Source: JAKAWQ01 sp035549615
Lineage (GTDB): Bacteria > Pseudomonadota > Alphaproteobacteria > Acetobacterales > Acetobacteraceae
DNA length: 18,618 nt
NCBI GenBank assembly: GCA_035549615.1
Contig: DASZQO010000355.1
Coordinates: 1 to 18,618 of the forward strand
Direction of reading: 5' to 3'
Shown here: in pieces, positions 7,149 to 14,353 of the stretch
How positions within the stretch are numbered: position 1 is the stretch's first letter
How the letters are laid out: every line of letters begins with the position of its first letter
Notes under the pieces: generated by a model
What the model was told of the DNA's origin: nothing
Databases searched by the model: none
Seen by the model: only the letters and a program-made list of their open reading frames with translations
Translations under genes and position numbers: made by a program

Positions 7149-7182
7149 CGCGGGGGCGGCCTCGGACAAGGCCGCCCCCGCG
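7149..7182. terminator. Strong GC hairpin between convergent genes, bidirectional terminator candidate
   Basis: A perfect 14-bp stem (7149-7162 with 7169-7182) closes a 6-base loop, CGGACA. It starts 3 bases after the stop of the cysteine hydrolase and 23 bases before the stop of the convergent dienelactone hydrolase. There is no run of T on either side, so it is not a textbook intrinsic terminator. Its symmetry and position still suit termination or 3'-end protection for both transcripts. Confidence 0.6.
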
Positions 7183-7205
7183 ACGCCAGGCTGAGCGACG
7201 CCAGC

Positions 7206-7904
7206 TCAGCCAAGCGCGGCGACCAGCGCCTCCACGCTCCGGCCATTGGCAATCGCCGCCGAACGCCCGTCCCAATGGATGCCGCCCACCCGGGCGAAGG
7301 CATGGTCGGCATTGGGATAGACATAGGTGCGGATCTGCGGGTGGCCCTTCGTCGCCGCGATGAGTTTCGCGCGGGCCTCGGGCGGAAAATACTCGTCCTT
7401 GTCGGCGATATGGACGATGAGCGGCTTTTTCACATTGGCCAGCCCGTCGAGCAGCTCATCAAGCGCGACACCGTAATAGGAGATGTTCACATCCGCGTCC
7501 GACTGCTCCGCCATCACGAAGGCAAGCCTTCCGCCGAGGCAGTAGCCCATCGTGCCGACCTTTCCATTGGCGCCGGGAAGCTTGCGCGCCGCCGCCACGC
7601 TCGCCTGCAAATCCTCGATCCCCTTCGCGTGGTCGAACTTCTGAAGGAGCGCGAAGGCGCGCTTCCATTCGGCCTCGGTCTTGTCGGTGATGTCGATGCC
7701 CGGCTCGATCCGCCAGAAAAGGTCCGGGCAGAGAGCGATGAAGCCGAGATCCGCCACCCAGCTGGCGGTCGCGCGCATCGCATCATTGATGCCGAAAATC
7801 TCCTGGATCAGCACCACCGCGCCGGCCGGCTTCGCTTTCGGTTCCACCACCAGGGCATTGAAACTGCCCGAGCCATCCGCTGCCTTGATCGTGATTGTCG
7901 CCAT
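7206..7904 (-). CDS. Dienelactone hydrolase family protein, 232 aa
   Basis: This is an alpha/beta hydrolase of the dienelactone hydrolase family, which opens dienelactones in aromatic degradation or acts on other esters and lactones. The Cys-Asp-His triad is C122 (GTMGYCLGGR), D170 (HIADKDEYF) and H201 (NADHAF), with the accessory glutamate E35 (IQEIFGIN). These are one residue off from the classical enzyme (C123, D171, H202, E36), a very close structural match. The length is normal and there is no signal peptide, so it should be cytoplasmic. A GGAG ribosome site lies 8 bases before the ATG. It is a single gene divergent from the aldolase-family gene and convergent with the hydrolase operon. 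No ring-cleavage genes are present, so a role in aromatic degradation cannot be claimed. Confidence 0.92.
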   Translation of the reverse strand: MATITIKAADGSGSFNALVVEPKAKPAGAVVLIQEIFGINDAMRATASWVADLGFIALCPDLFWRIEPGIDITDKTEAEWKRAFALLQKFDHAKGIEDLQASVAAARKLPGANGKVGTMGYCLGGRLAFVMAEQSDADVNISYYGVALDELLDGLANVKKPLIVHIADKDEYFPPEARAKLIAATKGHPQIRTYVYPNADHAFARVGGIHWDGRSAAIANGRSVEALVAALG

Positions 7905-7921
7905 CGTGTTCTCTCCGCTCT

Positions 7922-7931
7922 CAATGCATTG
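7922..7931. promoter_or_regulatory. Perfect 10-bp palindrome CAATGCATTG upstream of the dienelactone hydrolase gene
   Basis: The perfect palindrome lies 17 bases upstream of the dienelactone hydrolase ATG, in the 171-bp divergent gap shared with the aldolase-family gene. It could be an operator or chance. A 10-bp palindrome is short, so support is weak. Confidence 0.2.
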
Positions 7932-8075
7932 GCCAGGAAGAGGCTGCCCTGCACCCGCTCATAGGGGCCTGCCCGCCGGCTGCCAAGCCTTCCCTCTTTC
8001 GTCTATCCGTGCTGCAATTCCATGACAGGCTCACGCGAAATGAGCCGCCCCGTCTTCCCGCCACGGAGAAGAGCC

Positions 8076-8852
8076 ATGAACGTTGTCAGCCGCCCGGCCG
8101 TCCGCCCCGGCATCTCGGACGAAGAATGGCAGACCCGCTGCGACCTTGCCGCGCTCTACCGGCTGCTCGCGCATTTCCGCATGACGGACCTCATCTACAC
8201 CCATCTGAGCGCGCGCATTCCCGGCCCGGAACACCATTTCCTGATCAACCAGTACGGCACCTTCTTCCATGAGATGCGCGCCTCCGACCTCGTGAAGATC
8301 GATCTCGACGGGAATATCGTCGATCAGAACGAAAGCCAGACCAAGCGTGTCAATGTCGCGGGGTTCGTCATCCACTCCGCAATCCACATGGCCCGGCCCG
8401 ATCTTCTCTGCGTGATCCATACCCATACCCCGGCCGGGATCGCCGTCTCGGCGCAGAAGAATGGGCTGCTGCCGATCAGCCAGCACGCGCTCAAATTTTA
8501 TGGCCATCTTGCGTACCATGATTATGAAGGCATTGCCTTTGACCGCGCCGAGCGCGAGCGGCTGATCGCCGATCTCGGCCAGCACAAGGCGATGATCCTG
8601 CGCAACCATGGGCTTCTGGTCGGCGGCACTTCGATCGCCGACGCGTTCGATCAGATCTATGTGCTCGAGCGCGCCTGCCAGGCGCAGATCGCGGCGCAGT
8701 CCGGCGGAGCCAAGCTCACCTTCCCGCGCAAGAAGGTGCGGCGGCACACGGCCGCGCAGTTCAACCGCGAGGGAAGCAGCGGGCTTGCCGATCTGGCGTG
8801 GCAGGCCTCGCTCCGCCTGATCGAGAACGACCTGCCGGATTATCGGAGCTGA
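8076..8852 (+). CDS. Class II aldolase/adducin family protein, 258 aa
   Basis: This is a zinc-dependent aldolase-fold protein. The zinc site is visible as H115 and H117 in CVIHTHTPAG and H178 in LRNHGLLVGG. Other family segments are THLSARIPG (42-50), FLINQYGTFFHEM (55-67) and HALKFYGHLAYHDYEG. In fuculose-phosphate aldolase a catalytic glutamate lies about 19 residues before the HTH histidines. Here that region reads KRVNVAGFVIHSAIH, with no glutamate, as in the adducin-like subgroup, so true aldol cleavage is doubtful. The ATG at 8076 was preferred over upstream 8022 and 8040 because GGAG lies 7 bases before it. A short tandem repeat (8857-8880) and 49 bp separate it from the ABC ATPase genes, with which it may be co-transcribed. 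Confidence 0.9.
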   Translation: MNVVSRPAVRPGISDEEWQTRCDLAALYRLLAHFRMTDLIYTHLSARIPGPEHHFLINQYGTFFHEMRASDLVKIDLDGNIVDQNESQTKRVNVAGFVIHSAIHMARPDLLCVIHTHTPAGIAVSAQKNGLLPISQHALKFYGHLAYHDYEGIAFDRAERERLIADLGQHKAMILRNHGLLVGGTSIADAFDQIYVLERACQAQIAAQSGGAKLTFPRKKVRRHTAAQFNREGSSGLADLAWQASLRLIENDLPDYRS

Positions 8853-8856
8853 CGCT

Positions 8857-8880
8857 GGATCCCGCTGCGGATCCCGCTGC
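8857..8880. repeat. 12-bp tandem duplication (GGATCCCGCTGC x2)
   Basis: Two exact head-to-tail copies of a 12-bp unit fill half of the 49-bp gap between the aldolase-family gene and the first ABC ATPase. It is probably a replication-slippage duplication with no clear function. Confidence 0.7.
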
Positions 8881-8901
8881 CTTGCCGGCGATCGGCGCAC
8901 G

Positions 8902-9954
8902 ATGACGGCCCTGCTTGCGATCGAGGGGTTGCGCACGGTCTTCCGCCAGAGATCGGGCGAAGTGCCGGCGGTGGATGGGGTCGATCTGACGATCGCGCGG
9001 GGGGAGACGCTGGGCATCGTCGGTGAGTCGGGCTGCGGCAAGTCGGTGCTCTCGCTCTCGGTCCTGCGGCTGATCGCCCCACCCGGGCGGATCAGCGCGG
9101 GGCGCATCCTCTTCGAGGGCGCCGACCTTCTTGCGCTGCCGCCCGCGGCCATGCGGGCGATCCGCGGCAACCGGATCGCGATGATCTTTCAGGAGCCGAT
9201 GACGAGCCTCAACCCCTCCTTCACGGTCGGGGCGCAGATCATCGAGGCGATGCGCGCGCATGACCGCTCGCTCAGCGCCCGCGCCTTGCGCGCCCGGGCG
9301 GTGGAGGCGCTCACCCAGGTCCGCATCCCCGCGCCGGAACGCCGCCTCGATGAATATCCGCACCTTCTGTCCGGAGGCATGCGCCAGCGCGTGATGATCG
9401 CGATGGCGCTCGCCTGCCGCCCGGACCTTCTGATCGCGGATGAGCCGACGACCGCGCTTGATGTCACGGTGCAGGCCGAGATCCTCGCTCTGCTCAGCGA
9501 TCTTCAGCGCGAGACGGGCATGGCGATCATCCTGATCACCCATGATCTCGGCGTGGTCGCCGAGATGGCGGACAAGGTCGCCGTGATGTATGCGGGCCGG
9601 ATCGTCGAGCAGGCGCCAGTGACTGCACTCTTCGACGATCCGCAGCATCCCTATACGCTCGGGCTGCTCGGGAGCGTTCCGCGCCTCGAGCAGCAGCGCG
9701 AACGGCTGCTGGCGATCGAGGGCACCGTGCCGCCACCTTTCGCACTCCCCTCCGGCTGCCGCTTTCATCCGCGCTGCGCGTTCGCTGCCCCCGCCTGCGC
9801 CGAGACCGACCCGCCGCTCGCGGAACTCACCGCCGCCCACCGCGTGGCATGCCTGCGGGCGCCGCTCGATCAATATGACTTCCGGCAGGATCCGGGGGCC
9901 GCGTGGCGCGACCCCGGGCATGCGGCGATCTGCCAAAGCCCCGTGCGGACGTGA
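8902..9954 (+). CDS. Peptide/nickel ABC transporter ATP-binding protein, DppD/OppD type, 350 aa
   Basis: This is a cytoplasmic ATPase that would power import of dipeptides, oligopeptides or similar solutes. ABC motifs in order are Walker A GESGCGKS (41-48), the Q-loop Q97 in IFQEPM, signature LSGGM (156-160), Walker B LLIADE (176-181) and H-loop H214 in ITHD. The C-terminal oligopeptide/dipeptide extension HPYTLGLLGSVPRL is followed by a cysteine set in GCRFHPRCAFAAPAC plus a later HRVAC. In several DppD/DppF proteins such cysteines bind an iron-sulfur cluster. About 25 residues after HRVAC are a low-complexity tail. The ribosome site before the ATG is weak. The partner ATPase follows after 79 bp, but no permease or binding protein is encoded within the window, which is unusual for this family. 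Confidence 0.93.
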   Translation: MTALLAIEGLRTVFRQRSGEVPAVDGVDLTIARGETLGIVGESGCGKSVLSLSVLRLIAPPGRISAGRILFEGADLLALPPAAMRAIRGNRIAMIFQEPMTSLNPSFTVGAQIIEAMRAHDRSLSARALRARAVEALTQVRIPAPERRLDEYPHLLSGGMRQRVMIAMALACRPDLLIADEPTTALDVTVQAEILALLSDLQRETGMAIILITHDLGVVAEMADKVAVMYAGRIVEQAPVTALFDDPQHPYTLGLLGSVPRLEQQRERLLAIEGTVPPPFALPSGCRFHPRCAFAAPACAETDPPLAELTAAHRVACLRAPLDQYDFRQDPGAAWRDPGHAAICQSPVRT

Positions 9955-10033
9955 TGAAATTGATCGCCAGACGGAAGCGAGCGCGTGATGGCGGGGATCG
10001 TTACGATCTCGAACTCATGGCGGGCCGCGCTGC

Positions 10034-11137
10034 ATGACGGCGCCTTTGCTCGCGGTCGATAGCCTCGAAAAACATTTTCCGGTCGAGCGCGGCATTCTCT
10101 TCTCGCGGCGGCTTGGCGCTGTGCGCGCGGTCGATGGCGTTTCCTTCTCCCTCGCCCGCGGCGAGACGCTTGCGCTGGTCGGAGAATCGGGTTGCGGCAA
10201 ATCGACGACCGCGCGGCTCGTGCTCCGCCTCATCCCGCCGAACGCCGGCAGCATCCGTTTCGCCGGGACCGATATCACGCGGCTCAAGGGCGAGGCGCTG
10301 CGCCGCGTCCGCAGGCGCATGCAGATGGTTTTCCAGGATCCTTTCGCCTCGCTCAATCCGCGCATGACCGTGGCGGAGACCCTGGCGGAGGCGCTCAAAG
10401 TACACCGGATCGGCAACCGCACGGAACGGCACGCAAGAGTGCGGGAGCTGCTCGGGCTGGTGGGTCTCGCGAGCTACCATGCGGGCCGCTATCCGCATGA
10501 GTTCTCGGGCGGGCAGCGCCAGCGCATCGGGATCGCCCGAGCGCTCGCGCCCAATCCGGAGCTTGTGGTGTGCGACGAGCCGGTCTCCGCGCTCGATGTT
10601 TCGATCCAGGCGCAAATCGTCAATCTGCTCGGCGATCTCAAGCGGGAGCTCGGTCTCTCCTATCTCTTCATCGCGCATGACCTGGCGGTGGTGAAGCATG
10701 TCGCGGACCGGGTCGCGGTGATGTATCTCGGCCGCATTGTCGAGCTGGCCCGGAAGGAGGATCTCTTCGCGGCCCCGCTTCATCCCTATACGCGCATGCT
10801 GCTGGCGGCGGTCCCGCGCCCGGATCCGCGGCTCAAGCCGGCATCCCTCGCCCCGGGCGATATCCCAAGCCCGCTCGATCCGCCGTCCGGCTGCCGCTTT
10901 CACACGCGCTGCCCCTTTGCGGTCGCGCGTTGCCGCACCGAGGATCCGAAACTGGCCCCCTTGGGGGCGGAGCATTCCGTGGCCTGCCATCGGGCCCTGG
11001 AATTGCCGGCTTCGGTCCTGCCGCACGCGGCAACCACGCTGCCGCCGAACACGGAGCGGAGGCTCGCGCTCTATGCCGCGCTGAGCGGGCGGGCGTCACG
11101 GGCGGCGTTTGCAACCGCCGCGCACGATCAGAGATGA
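10034..11137 (+). CDS. Peptide/nickel ABC transporter ATP-binding protein, DppF/OppF type, 367 aa
   Basis: This is the second ATPase of a DppD/DppF pair. Motifs are Walker A GESGCGKS (50-57), Q-loop Q101 in VFQDPFASLNP, signature FSGGQRQR (157-164), Walker B LVVCDE (177-182) with the following PVSALD, and H-loop in FIAHDLAVV. The N-terminal insertion ILFSRR before the Walker A region and the RxxGLxxYHAGRYPHEFSGG segment mark the DppF side. C-terminal cysteines (GCRFHTRCPFAVARC and HSVAC) match its partner. The last 45 or so residues beyond the usual end (after SVACHRAL) are alanine-rich and of unknown use. It is likely co-transcribed with the DppD-type gene. The ribosome site is poor. The substrate is unknown, and the missing permeases must be supplied from another locus or lie elsewhere. 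Confidence 0.93.
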   Translation: MTAPLLAVDSLEKHFPVERGILFSRRLGAVRAVDGVSFSLARGETLALVGESGCGKSTTARLVLRLIPPNAGSIRFAGTDITRLKGEALRRVRRRMQMVFQDPFASLNPRMTVAETLAEALKVHRIGNRTERHARVRELLGLVGLASYHAGRYPHEFSGGQRQRIGIARALAPNPELVVCDEPVSALDVSIQAQIVNLLGDLKRELGLSYLFIAHDLAVVKHVADRVAVMYLGRIVELARKEDLFAAPLHPYTRMLLAAVPRPDPRLKPASLAPGDIPSPLDPPSGCRFHTRCPFAVARCRTEDPKLAPLGAEHSVACHRALELPASVLPHAATTLPPNTERRLALYAALSGRASRAAFATAAHDQR

Positions 11138-11183
11138 CATTGCCGGGATCGGCATGGCTCGTGGTGGATGCCGGCACTCCGGC

Positions 11184-11212
11184 TTGTGACAAAGCGGAGC
11201 GACCGCTATGCT
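11184..11212 (+). promoter_or_regulatory. Sigma-70-like promoter candidate upstream of the first aldo/keto reductase
   Basis: TTGTGA (11184-11189) and TATGCT (11207-11212) are separated by 17 bases. Each matches the consensus at 4 of 6 positions. A 5-5-5 inverted repeat, AGCGG AGCGA CCGCT (11193-11207), fills the spacer and could bind a regulator there. The element overlaps the start of a possible 22-codon ORF (11208-11276), so the two readings compete. Confidence 0.3.
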
Positions 11213-11291
11213 GAAAAGCAGCGATTGCTTCATTTGCATTGCCGACGGAACCGGATCATCGCCGCTCGCCATGTGATCCCTTTCATGCGAC

Positions 11292-11308
11292 GCCAATCCG
11301 AGATTGGC
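11292..11308. promoter_or_regulatory. 17-bp perfect palindrome GCCAATC-CGA-GATTGGC, operator candidate
   Basis: Two perfect 7-base arms with a 3-base centre lie 93 bp before the first aldo/keto reductase start and about 80 bp after the promoter-like element. The symmetry suits a dimeric repressor or activator. A short hairpin in the 5' leader is the alternative. Confidence 0.45.
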
Positions 11309-11401
11309 TGAACGCAATCGGCGCCTGGCGCGATTTCCACGCGGCGGACATGCCTTGCGCGGGATATTCCCCCGTCACCATGATGAGGTTTGCGTCATAT
11401 C

Positions 11402-12397
11402 ATGCAGTACGTGAAATTCGGGCGCACCGGTCTCAGCGTTTCCAGGCTCTGCCTCGGGACGATGACCTTCGGCCTGCAATGCGACGTGGCGCTCAGCAAC
11501 GCTATCCTGGATAAAGCCGCGGCCGGGGGGATCGACTTCCTGGATGCCGCCGATGTCTATCCGCTGGGCGGCGGCAGCAAGACCGCTGGCCGGACCGAGG
11601 AGATCATCGGGGCCTGGCTCAAGGGAAAGCGCCACCAATTCATTTTGGCAACAAAATGTGTTGGCCAGATGGGGCCGAAGCCCTGGGACCAGGGGATGTC
11701 GCGCAAGCACATTCTCGACGCGATCGACGCTTCGCTGCGGCGCCTCGATACGGATTATGTCGATCTCTACCAGCTGCACAGCTACGATCCACGCACGCCG
11801 GTCGACGAGGCGCTGGAGGCGCTCGATACGGTCGTGCGCGCGGGCAAGGCGCGGTACGTGGGCGTTTCCAACTGGCCGGCCTACAAGATCGCCCGCGCGC
11901 TCGGGCGCAGCGAAATCAGGAATACCGCCCGCATCGAATCCGTCCAGCCACGCTACAATCTGCTGTTCCGCAGCTTCGAGCGCGATCTGCTGCCGCTCTG
12001 CGCGGAGGAGTCGCTGGCCCTGATCCCCTACAATCCGCTCGCCGGCGGGCTGCTCACGGGCAAGCACAACCGCCAGGCTCCGCCGCCGGAAGGTTCGCGC
12101 TTCCAGCTCGGCAATGCCGGCGCGCGATATCAGGAACGCTACTGGCACGAGCAGGCGTTCGAGACGGTCGAGGCGCTTCGCAAGGTGGCCGGCGATGCGG
12201 GCATGAGCATGGCCACGATGGCGCTGCGCTGGGTGCTCTCGCATCCGGCGATCACCGCGCCGATCATCGGCGCGAGCCGTCCCGAACAACTCGCCGACAG
12301 TCTCGCCGCCGGCGAGCAGGGGGCGCTCCCGCCCGATCTTAAGGCGAAGCTCGACGAGATCACGCATGGCTGGCGGGCCGTCGATGCCGAGCGTTGA
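11402..12397 (+). CDS. Aldo/keto reductase, 331 aa
   Basis: This is an NADPH-dependent oxidoreductase of the aldo/keto reductase TIM-barrel family, reducing aldehydes or ketones. The catalytic tetrad is readable: D48 and Y53 in FLDAADVY, K85 in ILATK and H126 in YQLHSYD. Nucleotide-binding features near the C-terminus include IIGASRPEQL (about 285-294). The typical opening MQYVKFGRTGLSVSRLCLGTMTFG and the phrase RYVGVSNWPA place it with the YajO/Tas-like subgroup. The start is uncertain: TTG at 11390 would add 4 residues, and the GAGG at 11385-11388 is too far from the ATG and too close to the TTG. ATG was chosen because it gives the family N-terminus. It lies next to a second, non-identical reductase 118 bp downstream. 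Confidence 0.92.
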   Translation: MQYVKFGRTGLSVSRLCLGTMTFGLQCDVALSNAILDKAAAGGIDFLDAADVYPLGGGSKTAGRTEEIIGAWLKGKRHQFILATKCVGQMGPKPWDQGMSRKHILDAIDASLRRLDTDYVDLYQLHSYDPRTPVDEALEALDTVVRAGKARYVGVSNWPAYKIARALGRSEIRNTARIESVQPRYNLLFRSFERDLLPLCAEESLALIPYNPLAGGLLTGKHNRQAPPPEGSRFQLGNAGARYQERYWHEQAFETVEALRKVAGDAGMSMATMALRWVLSHPAITAPIIGASRPEQLADSLAAGEQGALPPDLKAKLDEITHGWRAVDAER

Positions 12398-12515
12398 AAC
12401 GATTCGCCCGCCCGCCGCATTGCCCGGCTCTCTGCAGGAGCGGCGATTTCAATTGGAGAACGGAGCGGCCGCGTGATCAGTCATGATCGTTGCAAGAATC
12501 GAAGGGGACCAGCCG

Positions 12516-13541
12516 ATGCGCTATAAGACGCTAGGCGGTACAGGATTGCTCGTGTCCGAAATCTGCCTCGGCGCCATGACGTTCGGGGGCCGCGGCATGT
12601 ATCGTGCCATTGGCATGCTCGATCAGCCGGCCGCCGACCGGCTCGTTGCGTGCGCGCTCGATGCGGGTGTCAATTTCATCGATACGGCGGACGCCTATTC
12701 CGAGGGTCTTTCCGAGGAAATCACCGGCCGCGCCATCGCGAACTCCGGCCGCCAGCGCTCGGACGTGGTGCTGGCGACAAAAGTGTTCGGGGTTGTCGGC
12801 TCCGGCCCCAATGATCGCGGCGCGTCGCGCGGCCATATCATGGATGGCGTCAAGGCCAGCCTGAGGCGGCTCGGCACCGACTATATCGACCTTTACCAGA
12901 TTCACGCTTTCGATCCCCTCACGCCGATCGAGGAAACCGTCCGCGCGCTCGATGATCTCGTGCGGCTTGGTCATGTCCGCTATGTCGGCGTTTCCAACTG
13001 GCCGGCCTGGACCATCATGAAGGCGCTCGGCATCGCCGAGAGGAATGGCTGGACACGATTCGCCACGCTCCAGGCCTATTACACCATTGCCGGCCGCGAT
13101 CTCGAGCGGGAGATCGTGCCGATGCTGACTTCGGAGAAGCTTGGGCTGATGGTCTGGAGCCCGCTCGCTGGCGGCCTGCTTTCCGGCAAATATGACCGCA
13201 ATGGCCAGGGACCTGACGGGGCTCGCCGCGTCTCCTTCGATTTCCCGCCCGTGGATACGGACCGTGCCTTCAACTGCATCGACGAAATGCGCGTGATCGG
13301 GCAGGCGCGCGGGGTCTCAGTGGCGCGCATCGCGCTCGCCTGGGTTCTGCAACGGCCTTTTGTCATGTCCGTGATCGTCGGCGCGAAGACCGTCGCGCAG
13401 CTCGAGGACAATCTCGCGGCGACAGAGATCATGCTCACCGCCGAGGAGCTGAAGCGGCTCGACCGCGTGAGCGCGCTGCCGGCGGAATATCCCGGCTGGA
13501 TGCTTGCCCGCCAAGGCGCCGTCCGCGTGCTGAACGCCTGA
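12516..13541 (+). CDS. Aldo/keto reductase, second paralogue, 341 aa
   Basis: This is a second NADPH-type aldo/keto reductase of the same subgroup. The tetrad is D56 and Y61 in FIDTADAY, K89 in VLATK and H130 in YQIHAFD, and the barrel ends with VIVGAKTVAQLEDNL (cofactor phosphate binding, about 287-301). It resembles the upstream reductase in layout, including the shared RYVGVSNWPA, yet the bulk of the sequence differs, so this is an old divergence or separate recruitment rather than a recent duplication. The ATG at 12516 was preferred over the in-frame 12483 because an AAGGGGA ribosome site precedes it and MRYKTLGGTGLLVSEICLGAMTFGG is the usual opening. The substrate is unknown. It may act with its neighbour on related carbonyls. 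Confidence 0.92.
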   Translation: MRYKTLGGTGLLVSEICLGAMTFGGRGMYRAIGMLDQPAADRLVACALDAGVNFIDTADAYSEGLSEEITGRAIANSGRQRSDVVLATKVFGVVGSGPNDRGASRGHIMDGVKASLRRLGTDYIDLYQIHAFDPLTPIEETVRALDDLVRLGHVRYVGVSNWPAWTIMKALGIAERNGWTRFATLQAYYTIAGRDLEREIVPMLTSEKLGLMVWSPLAGGLLSGKYDRNGQGPDGARRVSFDFPPVDTDRAFNCIDEMRVIGQARGVSVARIALAWVLQRPFVMSVIVGAKTVAQLEDNLAATEIMLTAEELKRLDRVSALPAEYPGWMLARQGAVRVLNA

Positions 13542-13725
13542 TCGGACGGTTTTTTGAAACAAACGCGGGGGCCGCACCCCAGCCCCGGCGTGGGGCAGGC
13601 CTCGTCATGCTTGACGCCGGCCGACCCGGCGGCCCAACCTCCGCCTGTTCGCCGCGGGCGGGCAGCGCCGCGCCCCGCGGAAAGAACGAGAAAGCCGGGC
13701 CCGATCCGGCACGAGGGAGCCGTCC

Positions 13726-14250
13726 ATGTGGAAGTTCGTACGTGCCAAACGTACTATTTCCAAAGCCGAGCCGTCCGTGGCGATGGAACAATTGCGCCGC
13801 ATCGCGAGCACGGCGCGTGAGCAGCCTTTGTCTGGCGAGGAAACGCCGCACCCGGATGCCGAGCTGCTCGAGTTCTGCGCAGAGATCAGCCATCAGAGGA
13901 AGATCGCCGACGCGGCCTGGCGGCGCTTCACCGAGGAGAGCCTCTCCCTCTGGTGCACCAGCGCGCGTGCCGATGCGCTTTACGGCGCCTCCCGCAAGGA
14001 AACGCAGCGCCTCGATTTTCTGCTTCGCGAGGCCGGCAAGCTGCGCGCGAAAACAGGAGCGGGCATCTATGCCAAGGCGCTCGCAATCACCCGCTTGAGG
14101 AATGGCGGGCTTGGGCTCTGCAAGTCCCTCGCCGAGGATCTGATCGCCAGCCCGGCCTTGCGGGCCACGCTCTGGGGGGCCGAGCCGGAAGCGGCGGCCG
14201 GCCCGGGGGCGCTCTCCGAGAAGCGAAGGGCCCGCCCGGACCTGGCGTGA
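13726..14250 (+). CDS. Conserved-looking hypothetical protein, 174 aa
   Basis: I do not recognise a named domain. The protein is highly charged and mostly helical in composition, with no signal peptide and no membrane segment. Positions 40-75 (ETPHPDAELLEFCAEISHQRKIADAAWRRF) resemble small alphaproteobacterial hypothetical proteins that start a region with DAELLxLCAE followed by paired tryptophan and arginine residues. That is a weak recollection of pattern, not an assignment. Cysteines at about 51, 77 and 132 are scattered. The C-terminal 25 residues are Ala/Gly/Arg-rich. GAGGGAG lies 6 bases before the ATG, an excellent ribosome site, which together with typical local codon use supports a real gene. 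It is preceded by a 184-bp gap and followed 103 bp later by the methyltransferase gene. Confidence 0.65.
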   Translation: MWKFVRAKRTISKAEPSVAMEQLRRIASTAREQPLSGEETPHPDAELLEFCAEISHQRKIADAAWRRFTEESLSLWCTSARADALYGASRKETQRLDFLLREAGKLRAKTGAGIYAKALAITRLRNGGLGLCKSLAEDLIASPALRATLWGAEPEAAAGPGALSEKRRARPDLA

Positions 14251-14353
14251 AATCCGGCCACGGCCCGCCCCGGCCAGCGGCCGCGAGGAGACCGCAGGGC
14301 AGGCCAAAGCCGCGGCATTCGCAGAATTGCCGGCCCCGCCCGCGCCCGCGGCG

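Noticed and set aside
8031..9170. 379-aa minus-strand open frame
   Set aside because: It is antisense to the aldolase-family and DppD genes, both with clear motifs.
13542..13725. Terminator after the second aldo/keto reductase
   Set aside because: A T run (GGTTTTTTG) is present but no stable stem precedes it. The later CCCCA/TGGGG pairing is short with a long loop.
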